DNA of 37,116 nt from JBBSOK01 sp038259825 (GCA_038259825.1 JBBSOK010000011.1:1-37116); one strand, 5' to 3'; positions 16,618 to 24,963 are shown, counted from the stretch's first letter. Made by a program: numbers and translations. The notes: generated from the sequence alone by a model not told the origin.

Positions 16618-16647
16618 TTGCAAGGTTTTAAATAATCATTAAATTTG
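16618..16647 (+). promoter_or_regulatory. Promoter of the L31 gene
   Basis: TTG (16618-16620), a 19-base spacer and TAAATTTG (16640-16647), 52 bases before the ATG at 16700. It is back to back with the DUF4199 promoter. Confidence 0.7.
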
Positions 16648-16699
16648 CAAACTGAAAACGGGAAAATCGTTTTTTAGGAAGTTTAAAACATAGAATAAA

Positions 16700-16984
16700 A
16701 TGAAAAAAGGTATCCACCCAGAGAATTATAGATTAGTTGCTTTTAAAGACATGAGTAATGAAGATGTTTTTTTAACAAAGAGCACTGCTGAAACTAAAGA
16801 AACCATTGAGGTTGATGGTGTAGAATATCCTGTAGTAAAAATGGAGATTTCAAGAACATCACACCCTTTTTATACCGGTAAATCTAAACTTATTGATACA
16901 GCTGGTAGAATTGACAAGTTCAAAAACAAATACGACAAGTTTAAAAAACCTGCAAAAAAAGAAGAAGCTTCTAAAGAAGAGTAG
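16700..16984 (+). CDS. rpmE2: 50S ribosomal protein L31, type B (zinc-free)
   Basis: 94 residues, beginning MKKGIHPENYRLVAFKD, with SRTSHPFYTGKSKLID and GRIDKFKNKYDKFKK, the typical type B signatures. There are no cysteines, so it lacks the zinc ribbon of type A L31 and does not depend on zinc. The C-terminus is a short Lys/Glu-rich tail. It sits on the large subunit near the central protuberance and contacts the small subunit. It has a consensus promoter of its own and an intrinsic terminator 20 bases after the stop, so it is mainly a single-gene unit. Confidence 0.96.
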   Translation: MKKGIHPENYRLVAFKDMSNEDVFLTKSTAETKETIEVDGVEYPVVKMEISRTSHPFYTGKSKLIDTAGRIDKFKNKYDKFKKPAKKEEASKEE

Positions 16985-17004
16985 TTTTTTTATTTATAAA
17001 ATTT

Positions 17005-17034
17005 AAAAGCCTTCGAGAAATCGAGGGCTTTTTG
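17005..17034 (+). terminator. Terminator after the L31 gene
   Basis: AAAAGCCTTCGA (17005-17016) pairs with TCGAGGGCTTTT (17021-17032) around a GAAA tetraloop, with one G-T wobble, followed by T residues. Confidence 0.9.
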
Positions 17035-17088
17035 TTTTGTCTTGGTTGGACTTTATTATCTTTAAAAATTTAATACTAAAATAGAATA

Positions 17089-17403
17089 ATGGCACTTTGG
17101 ATAAAGTTAATACCCCAAGCAATTTCTTTAGTAGAAATGGCTAGTAGAGTACTTGCTTCCAACAAAAAACATAAGCAAAAAGCTGAAGATAATAAAAGCA
17201 TAGATCCTGCTATTTTATTAAAACGAATTGAGGTTCTTGAAAATAATGAAGTACAGCAAGCAGAGCTTATTCAGCAAATGGCGCAGCAAAACTTAACACT
17301 TATTAAAAAGGCGGAAAGCAATTACAAACTAGCTTTAACTGCTGTTTATCTTTCAATTTTTTTAGTTATTTTATCTACAATTTTATTTTTGGTTTACAAA
17401 TAA
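17089..17403 (+). CDS. Small coiled-coil protein with a C-terminal membrane anchor (unknown)
   Basis: 104 residues, not recognised. The N-terminus is amphipathic (LWIKLIPQAISLVEMA) and followed by a basic stretch (NKKHKQKAEDNK). A likely coiled coil with Glu/Gln-rich heptads runs over about 44-75, and a single membrane span (about 81-103) ends the protein, which would place the coiled coil in the cytoplasm. It has a TATCTTTA box (17057-17064), a near match to the -7 consensus, 24 bases before its ATG. Its stop is 14 bases before the GlmU-like gene, so the two are probably cotranscribed, and it may tether or regulate that protein; this is inference from position. Confidence 0.7.
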   Translation: MALWIKLIPQAISLVEMASRVLASNKKHKQKAEDNKSIDPAILLKRIEVLENNEVQQAELIQQMAQQNLTLIKKAESNYKLALTAVYLSIFLVILSTILFLVYK

Positions 17404-17417
17404 AAAATCAAACTCTA

Positions 17418-18593
17418 ATGAATTATATCCTTTTTGACGGTAACGTCCGCAACCAATTATTACCTTTTACGTTTACACGACCAGTTGCCGATATACGTAT
17501 AGGTATTTTGACCATTCGTGAAAAATGGGAAATGTTGTTAGGTTTTACAACAAAAACTGTGACGGAAGATTATCTTTCAGAAAAATATCCATTTTTAGAA
17601 TTGGAGAAGAATATATTGATAAATGCATCCTTTCTTCCATCAGAAAATTTAGTGAAAATTGTTAAGAGCCTTGAAGAAAATCAGGCTATTTTTTTTAAAG
17701 ATGAACCTATTGCGTTCTTTTCAAACGAAGAACAGGAAATAGATTTTGATTCTTTCGAAATTCTTCAATATGAATACGATGATATTTTGCGGATTGAAAA
17801 TACGTGGGATATTTTTTCAAAGAATGCTGAAGCTATTCAGAGAGATTTTGAAATGCTCACTAAAGGCAGAAAAAGTGAAGCTATACCAAACGATGTCTTT
17901 GCTAAAAATATTGAACAAATTTTTATAGAAGAAGGGGCAAAGCTTACCAATTGTTCGCTAAATGCCGAATCGGGTCCAATTTACATTGGTAAAAATGCTG
18001 AAGTGATGGAAGGTAGTTTGGTTAGAGGACCTTTTGCACTTTGCGAAGAATCTACTCTAAAGTTGGCTTCAAAAATTTATGGAGCAACAACCGTAGGTCC
18101 ACACAGCAAAGTTGGGGGTGAGGTTAATAATTCCGTTATTTTTGGATATTCAAATAAAGGTCACGATGGGTTTTTGGGAAATTCGGTTTTAGGTGAGTGG
18201 TGTAATTTAGGTGCGGATACAAATAATAGCAATCTAAAAAACAACTATTCAGAAGTAAAACTTTGGGATTATGAAACTGAAAAATTTGCGGCAACGGGAC
18301 TGCAATTTTGTGGGCTTATGATGGGCGACCATAGTAAATGTGGCATAAATACGATGTTTAATACGGGAACAGTTGTGGGTGTAAGCGCCAATATTTTTGG
18401 AAGCGGTTTTCCACGAAATTTTATTCCTAGTTTTAGCTGGGGCGGCAGCGGCGAAATGACAACTTACAAAACAGAGAAAGCATTTGAAGTTGCCAAAGTA
18501 GTGATGAGTCGGAGAGATATTGAATTTACAGCTGAAGATGCAAAAATTTTACAACACATTTTCGAAGATTCCGTGAAATGGCGGAAAGGTTAA
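17418..18593 (+). CDS. GlmU-like sugar nucleotidyltransferase family protein
   Basis: 391 residues. The N-terminal part (1-150) resembles the NTP_transf_4 type of sugar nucleotidyltransferase and begins MNYILFDGNVRNQLLPFTFTR. The usual pyrophosphorylase loop (GxGTRM-type) is not visible there. From about 160 on, hexapeptide repeats form a left-handed beta-helix (for example IYIGKNAEVMEGSLVRG and CGINTMFNTGTVVGVSA), as in the acetyltransferase half of GlmU. Flavobacterial relatives are commonly annotated 'GlmU family protein'. True GlmU is about 450 residues with an intact N-terminal signature, so this is likely a divergent paralogue in nucleotide-sugar metabolism whose activity is uncertain. 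It follows the coiled-coil/TM gene by 14 bases. Confidence 0.8.
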   Translation: MNYILFDGNVRNQLLPFTFTRPVADIRIGILTIREKWEMLLGFTTKTVTEDYLSEKYPFLELEKNILINASFLPSENLVKIVKSLEENQAIFFKDEPIAFFSNEEQEIDFDSFEILQYEYDDILRIENTWDIFSKNAEAIQRDFEMLTKGRKSEAIPNDVFAKNIEQIFIEEGAKLTNCSLNAESGPIYIGKNAEVMEGSLVRGPFALCEESTLKLASKIYGATTVGPHSKVGGEVNNSVIFGYSNKGHDGFLGNSVLGEWCNLGADTNNSNLKNNYSEVKLWDYETEKFAATGLQFCGLMMGDHSKCGINTMFNTGTVVGVSANIFGSGFPRNFIPSFSWGGSGEMTTYKTEKAFEVAKVVMSRRDIEFTAEDAKILQHIFEDSVKWRKG

Positions 18594-18612
18594 AATTCTT
18601 TCAATTCAAAAA

Positions 18613-18888
18613 TTACAATTGATATTTAAAGAGACCGTCTCCAAAAACAAAATTTTTTAAATAAGGTAGTGACAATAAAATCAAAATTGACAGAATTATT
18701 GACCAAATAATTACTATTCGAATTTTTATTTTCTGCTTTTTTCTCTCTTTGTAAAGTTTTTTTTAAAATGCAGCATATTCATAAGTATTAAGTGTATCTC
18801 GATCTTCAAATTTTTCTCTCTCCCTTTTGCCACCATCCACAACAAATTTTCTGTTTTTTCGGTAAACATCAAATTTTTTCCGAAGCAT
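18613..18888 (-). pseudogene. Small membrane-protein gene interrupted by an in-frame TAA
   Basis: An ATG at 18888 follows the stop of the peptide-binding lipoprotein gene by one base (TAATATG), as in a coupled operon. The frame encodes 41 residues (MLRKKFDVYRKNRKF... ending TLNTYEYAAF), then TAA at 18765-18763. The same frame then continues for 49 codons: a basic stretch (KKLYKERKKQKIKIR), a clear membrane span (IVIIWSIILSILILLSLPYL) and a natural stop at 18615-18613. No usable start codon lies between the TAA and the membrane span. The whole would be a 91-codon, single-span protein. The likeliest reading is a nonsense change in a small gene, perhaps GAA or AAA to TAA; a 41-residue peptide or a sequencing error are alternatives. 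The family is not recognised. This also accounts for the 296-base stretch between the GlmU-like gene and the lipoprotein gene. Confidence 0.6.
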
Positions 18889-18889
18889 A

Positions 18890-20500
18890 TTATTTGCTCT
18901 TTTTTACTCTTTTCAAAATCAAAAAATTCTGTGGATTAATGCCCAAATTACTAATTTTTTTATTCACAAATCTTACCGCCATATCATAAAAAAGTGGGAT
19001 TACTGGCGCTTGTTCAATAATTAAACTATCCATTCTTGTGTAAAGCAATTTTCTTTCTTCAATGTTAGAAATTTTTAAGGAAGCATCATATAAACTATCA
19101 AATTTTTGGCTTTTGAAATGCATATAATTTGGACCGTCCGGTGCAAAGTTTGGACTGTAAAAAAGGGAAAGATAATTTTCCGCATCGGGATAATCTGCAA
19201 TCCAACTTGCTCTAAAAATATCCAATTCGCCACTACTTTTCATTTGCCTAAGCGTTGAAGGTGGCATAACATCTATCTTAACATTAATGCCTATTTTTTC
19301 AAGTTCGCGCTGAACGTATTCACACAAATCTAGATATTGACTATTTGTACCAATTGTTATTTCTGGTTTTGTGTCGCCAGTTTCTATTTTGTATTGTTCA
19401 ATTAAATCGGTTGCTTTTTCAAGATTATATGTGTAGCCTTCAATTTCAGCATAACCCGCTAAGCCTTTTGGAATAAAGCCGTGAACTGCAGGGATGCCAA
19501 GACTATTACGTAAATATTTAACCATTTTTTCACGATCAAAACCATAATTTATGGCTTGACGCAAAGCTAGATTTTTAATTTCGGGAGTGTTGGCATCTAG
19601 ATAAAAACCTAAGTACTCAGTATTCAAATATGGTCCAGTGATCATATAAGCCATATCCTTATATTTGTCTTGTAATTTGCCGTTTGTTGTTAACAATTCG
19701 TCTTTAAAGCTACCGTCCAAACCACTTATAAAATCTATATTACCTTGTGCAAATTGCAGAAACTCACCTTGTTTATCCGGAATAAAAGTAATTGCTACCG
19801 CCTCAAGATAGGGTAGTTGGATGCCTTCGTTATCTCTTTCAAAATACAAGGGATTTTTAACGAGAACCAATTTTACATTTTCTTCCCATAATTTAAATTC
19901 AAACGGACCTGTCCCAACTGGATTATTTCTAAAGTTATTCCCATAAAATTCTACAGCCTCTTTAGGGACTACCGAGCAGTAACGCATTGCTAAAAGTCCT
20001 AGAAAAGCAGGAAAAGGTTTTTTTAGGGTGATGCTAAAAGTGTTATCATTTAAAGCTTCGTAATGATCTACATTTTGCAAAACCCAACTTCCAGAAGATG
20101 CTACACTCTCATCCGTCAAACGATTTAAACTGTAAACAAAATCTTCGGCTACAACTTTTCGCGTGTTCAAATTGCCGCCATTTTCTAAGAAAACTTTATT
20201 CTGATGAAAGTAAACATCATCTCTTAAGTTGAAAATATACGTAAGGGTAGAATCATTGAACGTCCAAGATTTTGCAATATCTGGTTGAATTATCAAGGAA
20301 TCATCCAATTGTACCAACCCATTGTATAGTTGATTATCTGGCCAAATAGCCTGTGGATTTCGCGCAAAAGCTGGGTCCAACGTGGGGATATTACCAGCTT
20401 CATTATATTTAAAAACTAAATTGTCATTTTCTTCTTCGGAAGAATTTCCACAAGAGAAAAATAAAATTGAAACGATTGAAAAAGCTATTAACTTGAGCAT
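18890..20500 (-). CDS. Peptide/nickel-type ABC substrate-binding lipoprotein (family 5)
   Basis: 536 residues, with a lipoprotein signal ending LFFSC (lipidated Cys17). The mature protein has the family 5 solute-binding (OppA/DppA-like) fold; examples are NIPTLDPAFARNPQAIWPDNQLYNGLVQ-type N-terminal sequence and PVGTGPFEFKLWEENVKLVLVKNP in the middle (PVGTGPF is the family signature). It should bind oligopeptides or a similar ligand in the periplasm and pass it to an inner-membrane importer. No permease or ATPase gene of this type is adjacent, so it is an orphan binding protein here. A small membrane-protein gene, now interrupted, follows one base after its stop. A 7-bp inverted repeat (20513-20536) lies just before its start. 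Confidence 0.88.
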   Translation of the reverse strand: MLKLIAFSIVSILFFSCGNSSEEENDNLVFKYNEAGNIPTLDPAFARNPQAIWPDNQLYNGLVQLDDSLIIQPDIAKSWTFNDSTLTYIFNLRDDVYFHQNKVFLENGGNLNTRKVVAEDFVYSLNRLTDESVASSGSWVLQNVDHYEALNDNTFSITLKKPFPAFLGLLAMRYCSVVPKEAVEFYGNNFRNNPVGTGPFEFKLWEENVKLVLVKNPLYFERDNEGIQLPYLEAVAITFIPDKQGEFLQFAQGNIDFISGLDGSFKDELLTTNGKLQDKYKDMAYMITGPYLNTEYLGFYLDANTPEIKNLALRQAINYGFDREKMVKYLRNSLGIPAVHGFIPKGLAGYAEIEGYTYNLEKATDLIEQYKIETGDTKPEITIGTNSQYLDLCEYVQRELEKIGINVKIDVMPPSTLRQMKSSGELDIFRASWIADYPDAENYLSLFYSPNFAPDGPNYMHFKSQKFDSLYDASLKISNIEERKLLYTRMDSLIIEQAPVIPLFYDMAVRFVNKKISNLGINPQNFLILKRVKKSK

Positions 20501-20512
20501 TGAATTTTTTTA

Positions 20513-20536
20513 CCACTATTTGCACGAATATAGTGG
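20513..20536. promoter_or_regulatory. Inverted repeat in front of the substrate-binding lipoprotein gene
   Basis: CCACTAT (20513-20519) and ATAGTGG (20530-20536) are perfect complements separated by 10 bases, 12-36 bases before the ATG at 20500 on the minus strand. It could form a leader hairpin near the ribosome-binding region or be an operator. Confidence 0.3.
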
Positions 20537-20586
20537 ATTTGTCTTTGTCTAACGTACTACACTTTTAATTTTTCAAAATAAATATT

Positions 20587-20619
20587 TTGTGCATTCGTGG
20601 TCAATAGTTTGTATTTTTG
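20587..20619 (+). promoter_or_regulatory. Promoter of mtaB
   Basis: TTG (20587-20589), a 22-base spacer and TATTTTTG (20612-20619). The -7 box overlaps the upstream in-frame TTG codon at 20617, which supports the ATG at 20647 as the start. Confidence 0.5.
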
Positions 20620-20646
20620 CACCGTCAAAATTTCAAATCTTCAGTA

Positions 20647-22029
20647 ATGCCCAATTCAAAAAAAGTTGCATTTTACACGCTTGGTTGTAAGTTAAACTTC
20701 AGTGAGACTTCTACTATTGCTAGAAGTTTTGAAAGCGAAGGCTTTACGCGTGTAGAATTTACTGAAGTGGCTGATATTTATGTGATTAATACCTGTAGTG
20801 TAACCGAAAATGCAGATAAAAAGTTTAAAACAATTGTAAAACAGTCTCAAAAGTTAAATGGTTCGGCGTTTGTAATTGCAATTGGTTGTTATGCTCAACT
20901 AAAACCGGAAGAACTTGCCGATGTAAATGGCGTAGATTTGGTGCTTGGCGCAACCGAAAAATTTAATATCACTTCTTACTTAAATGATTTATTGGAGAAT
21001 CCCAATCGCCAATCATCGAGCGGAGCTGAAATTCATTCCTGTGAAATAGAGGACGCAAATTTTTATGTTAGTTCTTACAGTATCGGGGATAGAACAAGAG
21101 CATTTTTGAAGGTGCAAGATGGTTGCGATTATAAATGTACGTATTGTACAATTCCTTTGGCACGGGGCATTTCTAGAAGTGATACGTTGCAAAATGTTTT
21201 GGATAATGCAGCGGAAATTGCCAGTCAAGACATTAAAGAAATTGTTTTAACGGGTGTGAATATTGGCGATTATGGAAAAGGTGAATTCGGTAATAAAAAA
21301 CACGAACATACTTTTTTAGATTTGGTAAAAGCGCTGGAAACTGTTGAAGGAATTGAAAGATTACGGATTTCTTCGATTGAACCCAATCTTTTAAAGGATG
21401 AAACAATCGAATTTGTTTCAAAAAGTAAAACGTTTGTTCCTCATTTTCATATCCCTCTACAAAGTGGAAGCAATAAATTATTGAAGTTAATGCGCCGCCG
21501 TTATATGCGGGAGTTATATATTGAAAGAGTATCAAAAATAAAACAGTTAATGCCAAATGCCTGCATTGGTGTGGACGTTATAGTTGGATTTCCAGGTGAA
21601 ACTGAAGAACTTTTTCTTGAAACCTATAATTTTCTGAATGATTTGGAAATAAGTTACCTACACGTATTTACATATTCCGAAAGGGATAATACTCCAGCAG
21701 CTACAATGGATGGTGTTGTTTCAAAAAAAATAAGGAATAAAAGAAGTAAAATGCTACGCGGTCTTTCCGCAAAAAAAAGACGTGCATTTTATGAAAGCCA
21801 GCTAAATACAGAACACACTGTTTTATTTGAAAGCGAAAACAAGCAAGGCTACATAAATGGTTTTACCGAAAATTATGTAAAAGTTAAAGCTCCTTGGAAT
21901 CCGGAGCTTGTAAATACGTTACGTCAAATCAAACTTTCAAAAATAGATGAAGATGGATTGGTCAGGTTTGAGTTTCTGAATAGAAATGAAATTTTAAATC
22001 AGAAAATACAATATTCTGAATCACTTTAG
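20647..22029 (+). CDS. mtaB: tRNA t6A37 methylthiotransferase MtaB
   Basis: Radical-SAM enzyme that adds a methylthio group to N6-threonylcarbamoyladenosine at tRNA position 37. The protein is 460 residues from the ATG of MPNSKKVAFYTLGCK. The N-terminal methylthiotransferase domain has the three cluster cysteines Cys14 (LGCKLNFSE), Cys50 (NTCSVTE) and Cys81 (IGCYAQL). The radical-SAM CxxxCxxC motif is Cys160-Cys164-Cys167 (GCDYKCTYC). LGCKLNFSE and the overall length favour MtaB over MiaB or RimO. Both iron-sulfur sites are complete. Its stop codon overlaps that of the convergent small acetyltransferase gene (bases 22026-22029 are shared). Confidence 0.93.
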   Translation: MPNSKKVAFYTLGCKLNFSETSTIARSFESEGFTRVEFTEVADIYVINTCSVTENADKKFKTIVKQSQKLNGSAFVIAIGCYAQLKPEELADVNGVDLVLGATEKFNITSYLNDLLENPNRQSSSGAEIHSCEIEDANFYVSSYSIGDRTRAFLKVQDGCDYKCTYCTIPLARGISRSDTLQNVLDNAAEIASQDIKEIVLTGVNIGDYGKGEFGNKKHEHTFLDLVKALETVEGIERLRISSIEPNLLKDETIEFVSKSKTFVPHFHIPLQSGSNKLLKLMRRRYMRELYIERVSKIKQLMPNACIGVDVIVGFPGETEELFLETYNFLNDLEISYLHVFTYSERDNTPAATMDGVVSKKIRNKRSKMLRGLSAKKRRAFYESQLNTEHTVLFESENKQGYINGFTENYVKVKAPWNPELVNTLRQIKLSKIDEDGLVRFEFLNRNEILNQKIQYSESL

Positions 22030-22325
22030 ATATTTATACCAACGGGCAATAATCCCTTATATAACCTTCGATTTTTTCTCATAAAACCAGCAATTTCAGG
22101 GCTTGTTGGTACAAGGCTAATGCCTCTATCCTTAACTTCATCAAACACAGCTTTTATAAAAATTTCCCGAAGTCCCTGTTCTTCCATATCTTCAGGCATC
22201 TCATATTTTGTTAGAAATATTTTTCTGTCTTGTAATGCATATTCTATGCGGGCCATATTATCGCCAACTTCTAGTTCAAATTGTCTTAAAAAAGTGTTGT
22301 CTGTAATTGCTACATCTTCTATCAT
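22026..22325 (-). CDS. Small GNAT-like N-acetyltransferase (Acetyltransf_CG / NATD1 type)
   Basis: 99 residues, the normal size for this minimal GNAT family. The sequence follows the family pattern: ITDNTFLRQFELEVGDNMARIEYAL (two beta strands, written here as the family expects DNxxxxRFE), KIFLTKYEMPEDMEEQG, and the C-terminal VPTSPEIAGFMRKNR, where the usual Cys in the PxC stretch is Ser. The acetyl-CoA loop, normally GxGxG/A-like, reads EEQGLREI and is poorly conserved, so enzymatic activity is uncertain. The gene overlaps mtaB by four bases at the stops. It is preceded on the same strand by the pirin gene (97-base gap), and no promoter was recognised. Confidence 0.7.
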   Translation of the reverse strand: MIEDVAITDNTFLRQFELEVGDNMARIEYALQDRKIFLTKYEMPEDMEEQGLREIFIKAVFDEVKDRGISLVPTSPEIAGFMRKNRRLYKGLLPVGINI

Positions 22326-22422
22326 TGGGAATGTTGTTTAGGTTTATTACTATTTAATACATATTGTTATTCGACTACAAATTTTTTGATTGGAATATGA
22401 ATAAATTGAATTAAAAAATAGT

Positions 22423-23139
22423 CTATGATAAAGGTACTTCTATTAACAATACCTTCGATTCTTTTGAGACGGATAAGTTTACAATGTCGGTTTGATAAAC
22501 CCCTATAGCGTCACGCTTGTTTAATTCCTCATTATAAACACGTACCGTACCATCAATTACGAATATATAAGCCCCGTGGTTTTCAGAATGTAACGTGTAT
22601 GTAAGATCTGTATTTTCTGAAAATTCTCCTAAACTCAAATATGCTTGTTGGTTTATCCACAATTCATTTTCATTTGCTTTTCCTTTCGGTTTAACAATTG
22701 TATTCAATTTATTTGCAATTAAAGCGGCCTGTATATTTTTTTGATCATATCGTGGTTCGGCATTCTTTATTTCGGGGAAAATCCAAATTTGAAATAACGA
22801 AATTGGTTCTGTTTTACTGGCATTAATTTCACTATGTTCAACACCAGTACCCGCACTCATTACCTGTATTTCTCCAGTGGTAATTATACCCTCATTGCCT
22901 AGTGAATCTTTATGCTTTAAACTTCCAAGCTGTGGTATAGTAATAATTTCCATATTATCGTGTGGATGGCCTCCAAAACCCATACCCGAACCGATAACAT
23001 CATCATTCAAAACCCGGAGCATTCCAAATTGCAATCTTTCGGGATCATAAAAATTAGCGAAACTAAATGAATATCTTGCTTTAAGCCACGCCATTTCAGC
23101 CTTCCCACGAGTTTCGGATGGGTATAATACTTTCTTCAT
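22423..23139 (-). CDS. Pirin family protein (YhhW-like quercetinase fold)
   Basis: 238 residues, bicupin. The N-terminal cupin has the metal ligands His58 and His60 (GGHPHDNMEI), His102 and Glu104 (GTGVEHSEIN), so the iron site is complete. Relatives such as YhhW show quercetin 2,3-dioxygenase activity, while others act as redox-sensitive regulators; the physiological role here cannot be assigned. It is divergent from the alpha/beta hydrolase gene with a 97-base gap. TAACTTTA on the minus strand in that gap is only a near match to a -7 box. Confidence 0.9.
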   Translation of the reverse strand: MKKVLYPSETRGKAEMAWLKARYSFSFANFYDPERLQFGMLRVLNDDVIGSGMGFGGHPHDNMEIITIPQLGSLKHKDSLGNEGIITTGEIQVMSAGTGVEHSEINASKTEPISLFQIWIFPEIKNAEPRYDQKNIQAALIANKLNTIVKPKGKANENELWINQQAYLSLGEFSENTDLTYTLHSENHGAYIFVIDGTVRVYNEELNKRDAIGVYQTDIVNLSVSKESKVLLIEVPLS

Positions 23140-23147
23140 AAATTGAA

Positions 23148-23180
23148 TTGTAGATATAGAAGGGATAATTTTTATCTTTG
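23148..23180 (+). promoter_or_regulatory. Promoter of the alpha/beta hydrolase gene
   Basis: TTG (23148-23150), a 22-base spacer and TATCTTTG (23173-23180), 56 bases before the ATG at 23237. Confidence 0.55.
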
Positions 23181-23236
23181 CTTCGTAAAGTTACAAAATA
23201 TCTACAATTAATCATCTTTTAATCTGTTAAAGCAAT

Positions 23237-23902
23237 ATGGGTACTGCAAAAAAGCATGTTTACTTTGTACCTGGTTTGGCAGCGAGTACAGAAATTTTTA
23301 AAAATATTATTTTGCCGGCAGAGGAATACGAAATTCATACGATTGAATGGCTAATACCGAAAAAAAATGAAGGTTTAGATGATTATGCTAAAAGGATGTG
23401 CAAAGAAATACATCACGATAAAGTAGTTTTAATTGGCGTATCTTTTGGTGGAGTGATGGTTCAGGAAATGAGCAAATATTTAGATTTGGAGAAATTAATC
23501 ATAATTTCAAGCGTTAAAACAAAGCATGAATTGCCAGCACGATTAAAATTTGCTAGAAATACTAAAATTTACAAAATTCTACCAACTTCAATAATTGCAA
23601 ATTCGAAAGATTTTACTAGATATTCAGTAGGTCCAAAAAGCAGAAAAAGACTTCAACTTTATAATGAATTCTTATCAGTTAAGAATAGTATATATTTGGA
23701 TTGGTCTATAAAACAAATGTTGTGTTGGAAGCGTGATACACCGGTTAAAAACGTATACCACATTCACGGCACGAAAGATGCAATAATGCCTATAAAAAAT
23801 ATATCAGAGTGCATACCTATTGAAAATGGAACACACGTAATGGTTTTAATAAATGCAAAATCAGTATCACGACAAATACGTAATATTATTGAAGATTTGT
23901 AA
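23237..23902 (+). CDS. Alpha/beta hydrolase
   Basis: 221 residues, cytosolic, with no signal peptide. The oxyanion region is FVPGLAAS near the N-terminus, the nucleophile elbow is GVSFGG (Ser69), the acid is Asp181 in HGTKDAIMP and the base is His200 in GTHVMV, so the catalytic triad is complete. The cap region (about 95-155) is basic. The substrate is unknown; a small ester or thioester is likely. The lytic transglycosylase gene follows on the same strand after a 109-base gap that contains two GTATAC hexamers (about 23943 and 23959). Confidence 0.82.
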   Translation: MGTAKKHVYFVPGLAASTEIFKNIILPAEEYEIHTIEWLIPKKNEGLDDYAKRMCKEIHHDKVVLIGVSFGGVMVQEMSKYLDLEKLIIISSVKTKHELPARLKFARNTKIYKILPTSIIANSKDFTRYSVGPKSRKRLQLYNEFLSVKNSIYLDWSIKQMLCWKRDTPVKNVYHIHGTKDAIMPIKNISECIPIENGTHVMVLINAKSVSRQIRNIIEDL

Positions 23903-24011
23903 TTGTTTGTGTTATTTTCAATTCAAATTATTGTATCATTAAGTATACATTCTGAGACGGTATACGCCTGACTAAATTTTAAAAAAAAAGAAAAACTTTA
24001 CATTATTACAT

Positions 24012-24941
24012 ATGAAAACAATAGCAAAAATAGGATTAGGTATTGGTATAATAGCAGCCTGTGCAGTTAGTATAAATGCCGTGCAAAATGCTCCAACAGA
24101 TGAAAAATTTGAGGAAACGATGGTTAACGACTATAACGTTTACGCTTTGCCATTACCAGAAAAAATGGATTTTGCAGGAGAAAATGTTCCGTTAAATAAC
24201 CCGGACATTAGAGAGCGAATGGATAGGGAATTATTGGTTAATACCTATTGGCAAAGCAATGGCTTGTTAATTTTTAAGCGTGCAAATAAGTATTTTCCTT
24301 TAATTGAACCACTCTTAAAGAAACATGGTTTGCCAGACGATTTTAAATATTTGGCAGTAGCCGAAAGTGGTCTGGAATATGTAAGCTCCTCTGCCGGCGC
24401 TTCAGGAATTTGGCATTTTATGAAAGGAACCGGTGCAGAATATGGACTAGAGATAAATGAATATGTTGATGAACGTTACGATCTAGATAAAGCTACAGCA
24501 GTTGCCGCAGAATACCTTAAAAAAGCAAAGGATAAATTTGGAACTTGGACAATGGCAGCCGCAGCCTACAATGCAGGTTCTGGAGGTATGAACAAACAAA
24601 TTAACAGACAAAGTGAAACTTCTTATTACGATTTATTGTTGAATGATGAAACTAGCAGATATGTATTTAGAATTTTGGCTATCAAGGAAATAATGGAAAA
24701 CCCAAAAAAATATGGCTTTAACTTTAGGGATAAGGATCTTTACCAAACAATTCCAACATTTAAAGTTACTGTAAATACTCCAGTTGCAGATTGGGCGGAA
24801 TGGGTTAAACAATATAATATTAATTATAAGATATTAAAACTTCACAATCCTTGGTTGCGCGATACATATCTTAAAAACAGTTCAGGAAAAGAATATTTTA
24901 TTCAAATTCCGGAAAAAGGATACTATACTTTAGGAAAGTAA
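24012..24941 (+). CDS. Lytic transglycosylase (SLT domain, MltD-like)
   Basis: 309 residues with an N-terminal hydrophobic signal or anchor (about 5-24, IAKIGLGIGIIAACAVSINA). The SLT domain runs over about 95-240. The catalytic Glu118 is in AVAESGLEY, followed by SSAGASGIWHFM and AAAAYNAGSGG, the classic family-1 lytic transglycosylase motifs. It cleaves peptidoglycan between MurNAc and GlcNAc with formation of 1,6-anhydroMurNAc, in the periplasm. The C-terminal 70 residues (KILKLHNPWLRD) look like the linker found in MltD proteins, but there is no LysM repeat, so it is a short form. A strong terminator follows 22 bases after the stop. Confidence 0.92.
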   Translation: MKTIAKIGLGIGIIAACAVSINAVQNAPTDEKFEETMVNDYNVYALPLPEKMDFAGENVPLNNPDIRERMDRELLVNTYWQSNGLLIFKRANKYFPLIEPLLKKHGLPDDFKYLAVAESGLEYVSSSAGASGIWHFMKGTGAEYGLEINEYVDERYDLDKATAVAAEYLKKAKDKFGTWTMAAAAYNAGSGGMNKQINRQSETSYYDLLLNDETSRYVFRILAIKEIMENPKKYGFNFRDKDLYQTIPTFKVTVNTPVADWAEWVKQYNINYKILKLHNPWLRDTYLKNSSGKEYFIQIPEKGYYTLGK

Positions 24942-24963
24942 AAACCAAATTCAAATTATACAA

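Noticed and set aside
20617..20646. TTG start for mtaB
   Set aside because: It overlaps the -7 box; the ATG at 20647 fits the family N-terminus.
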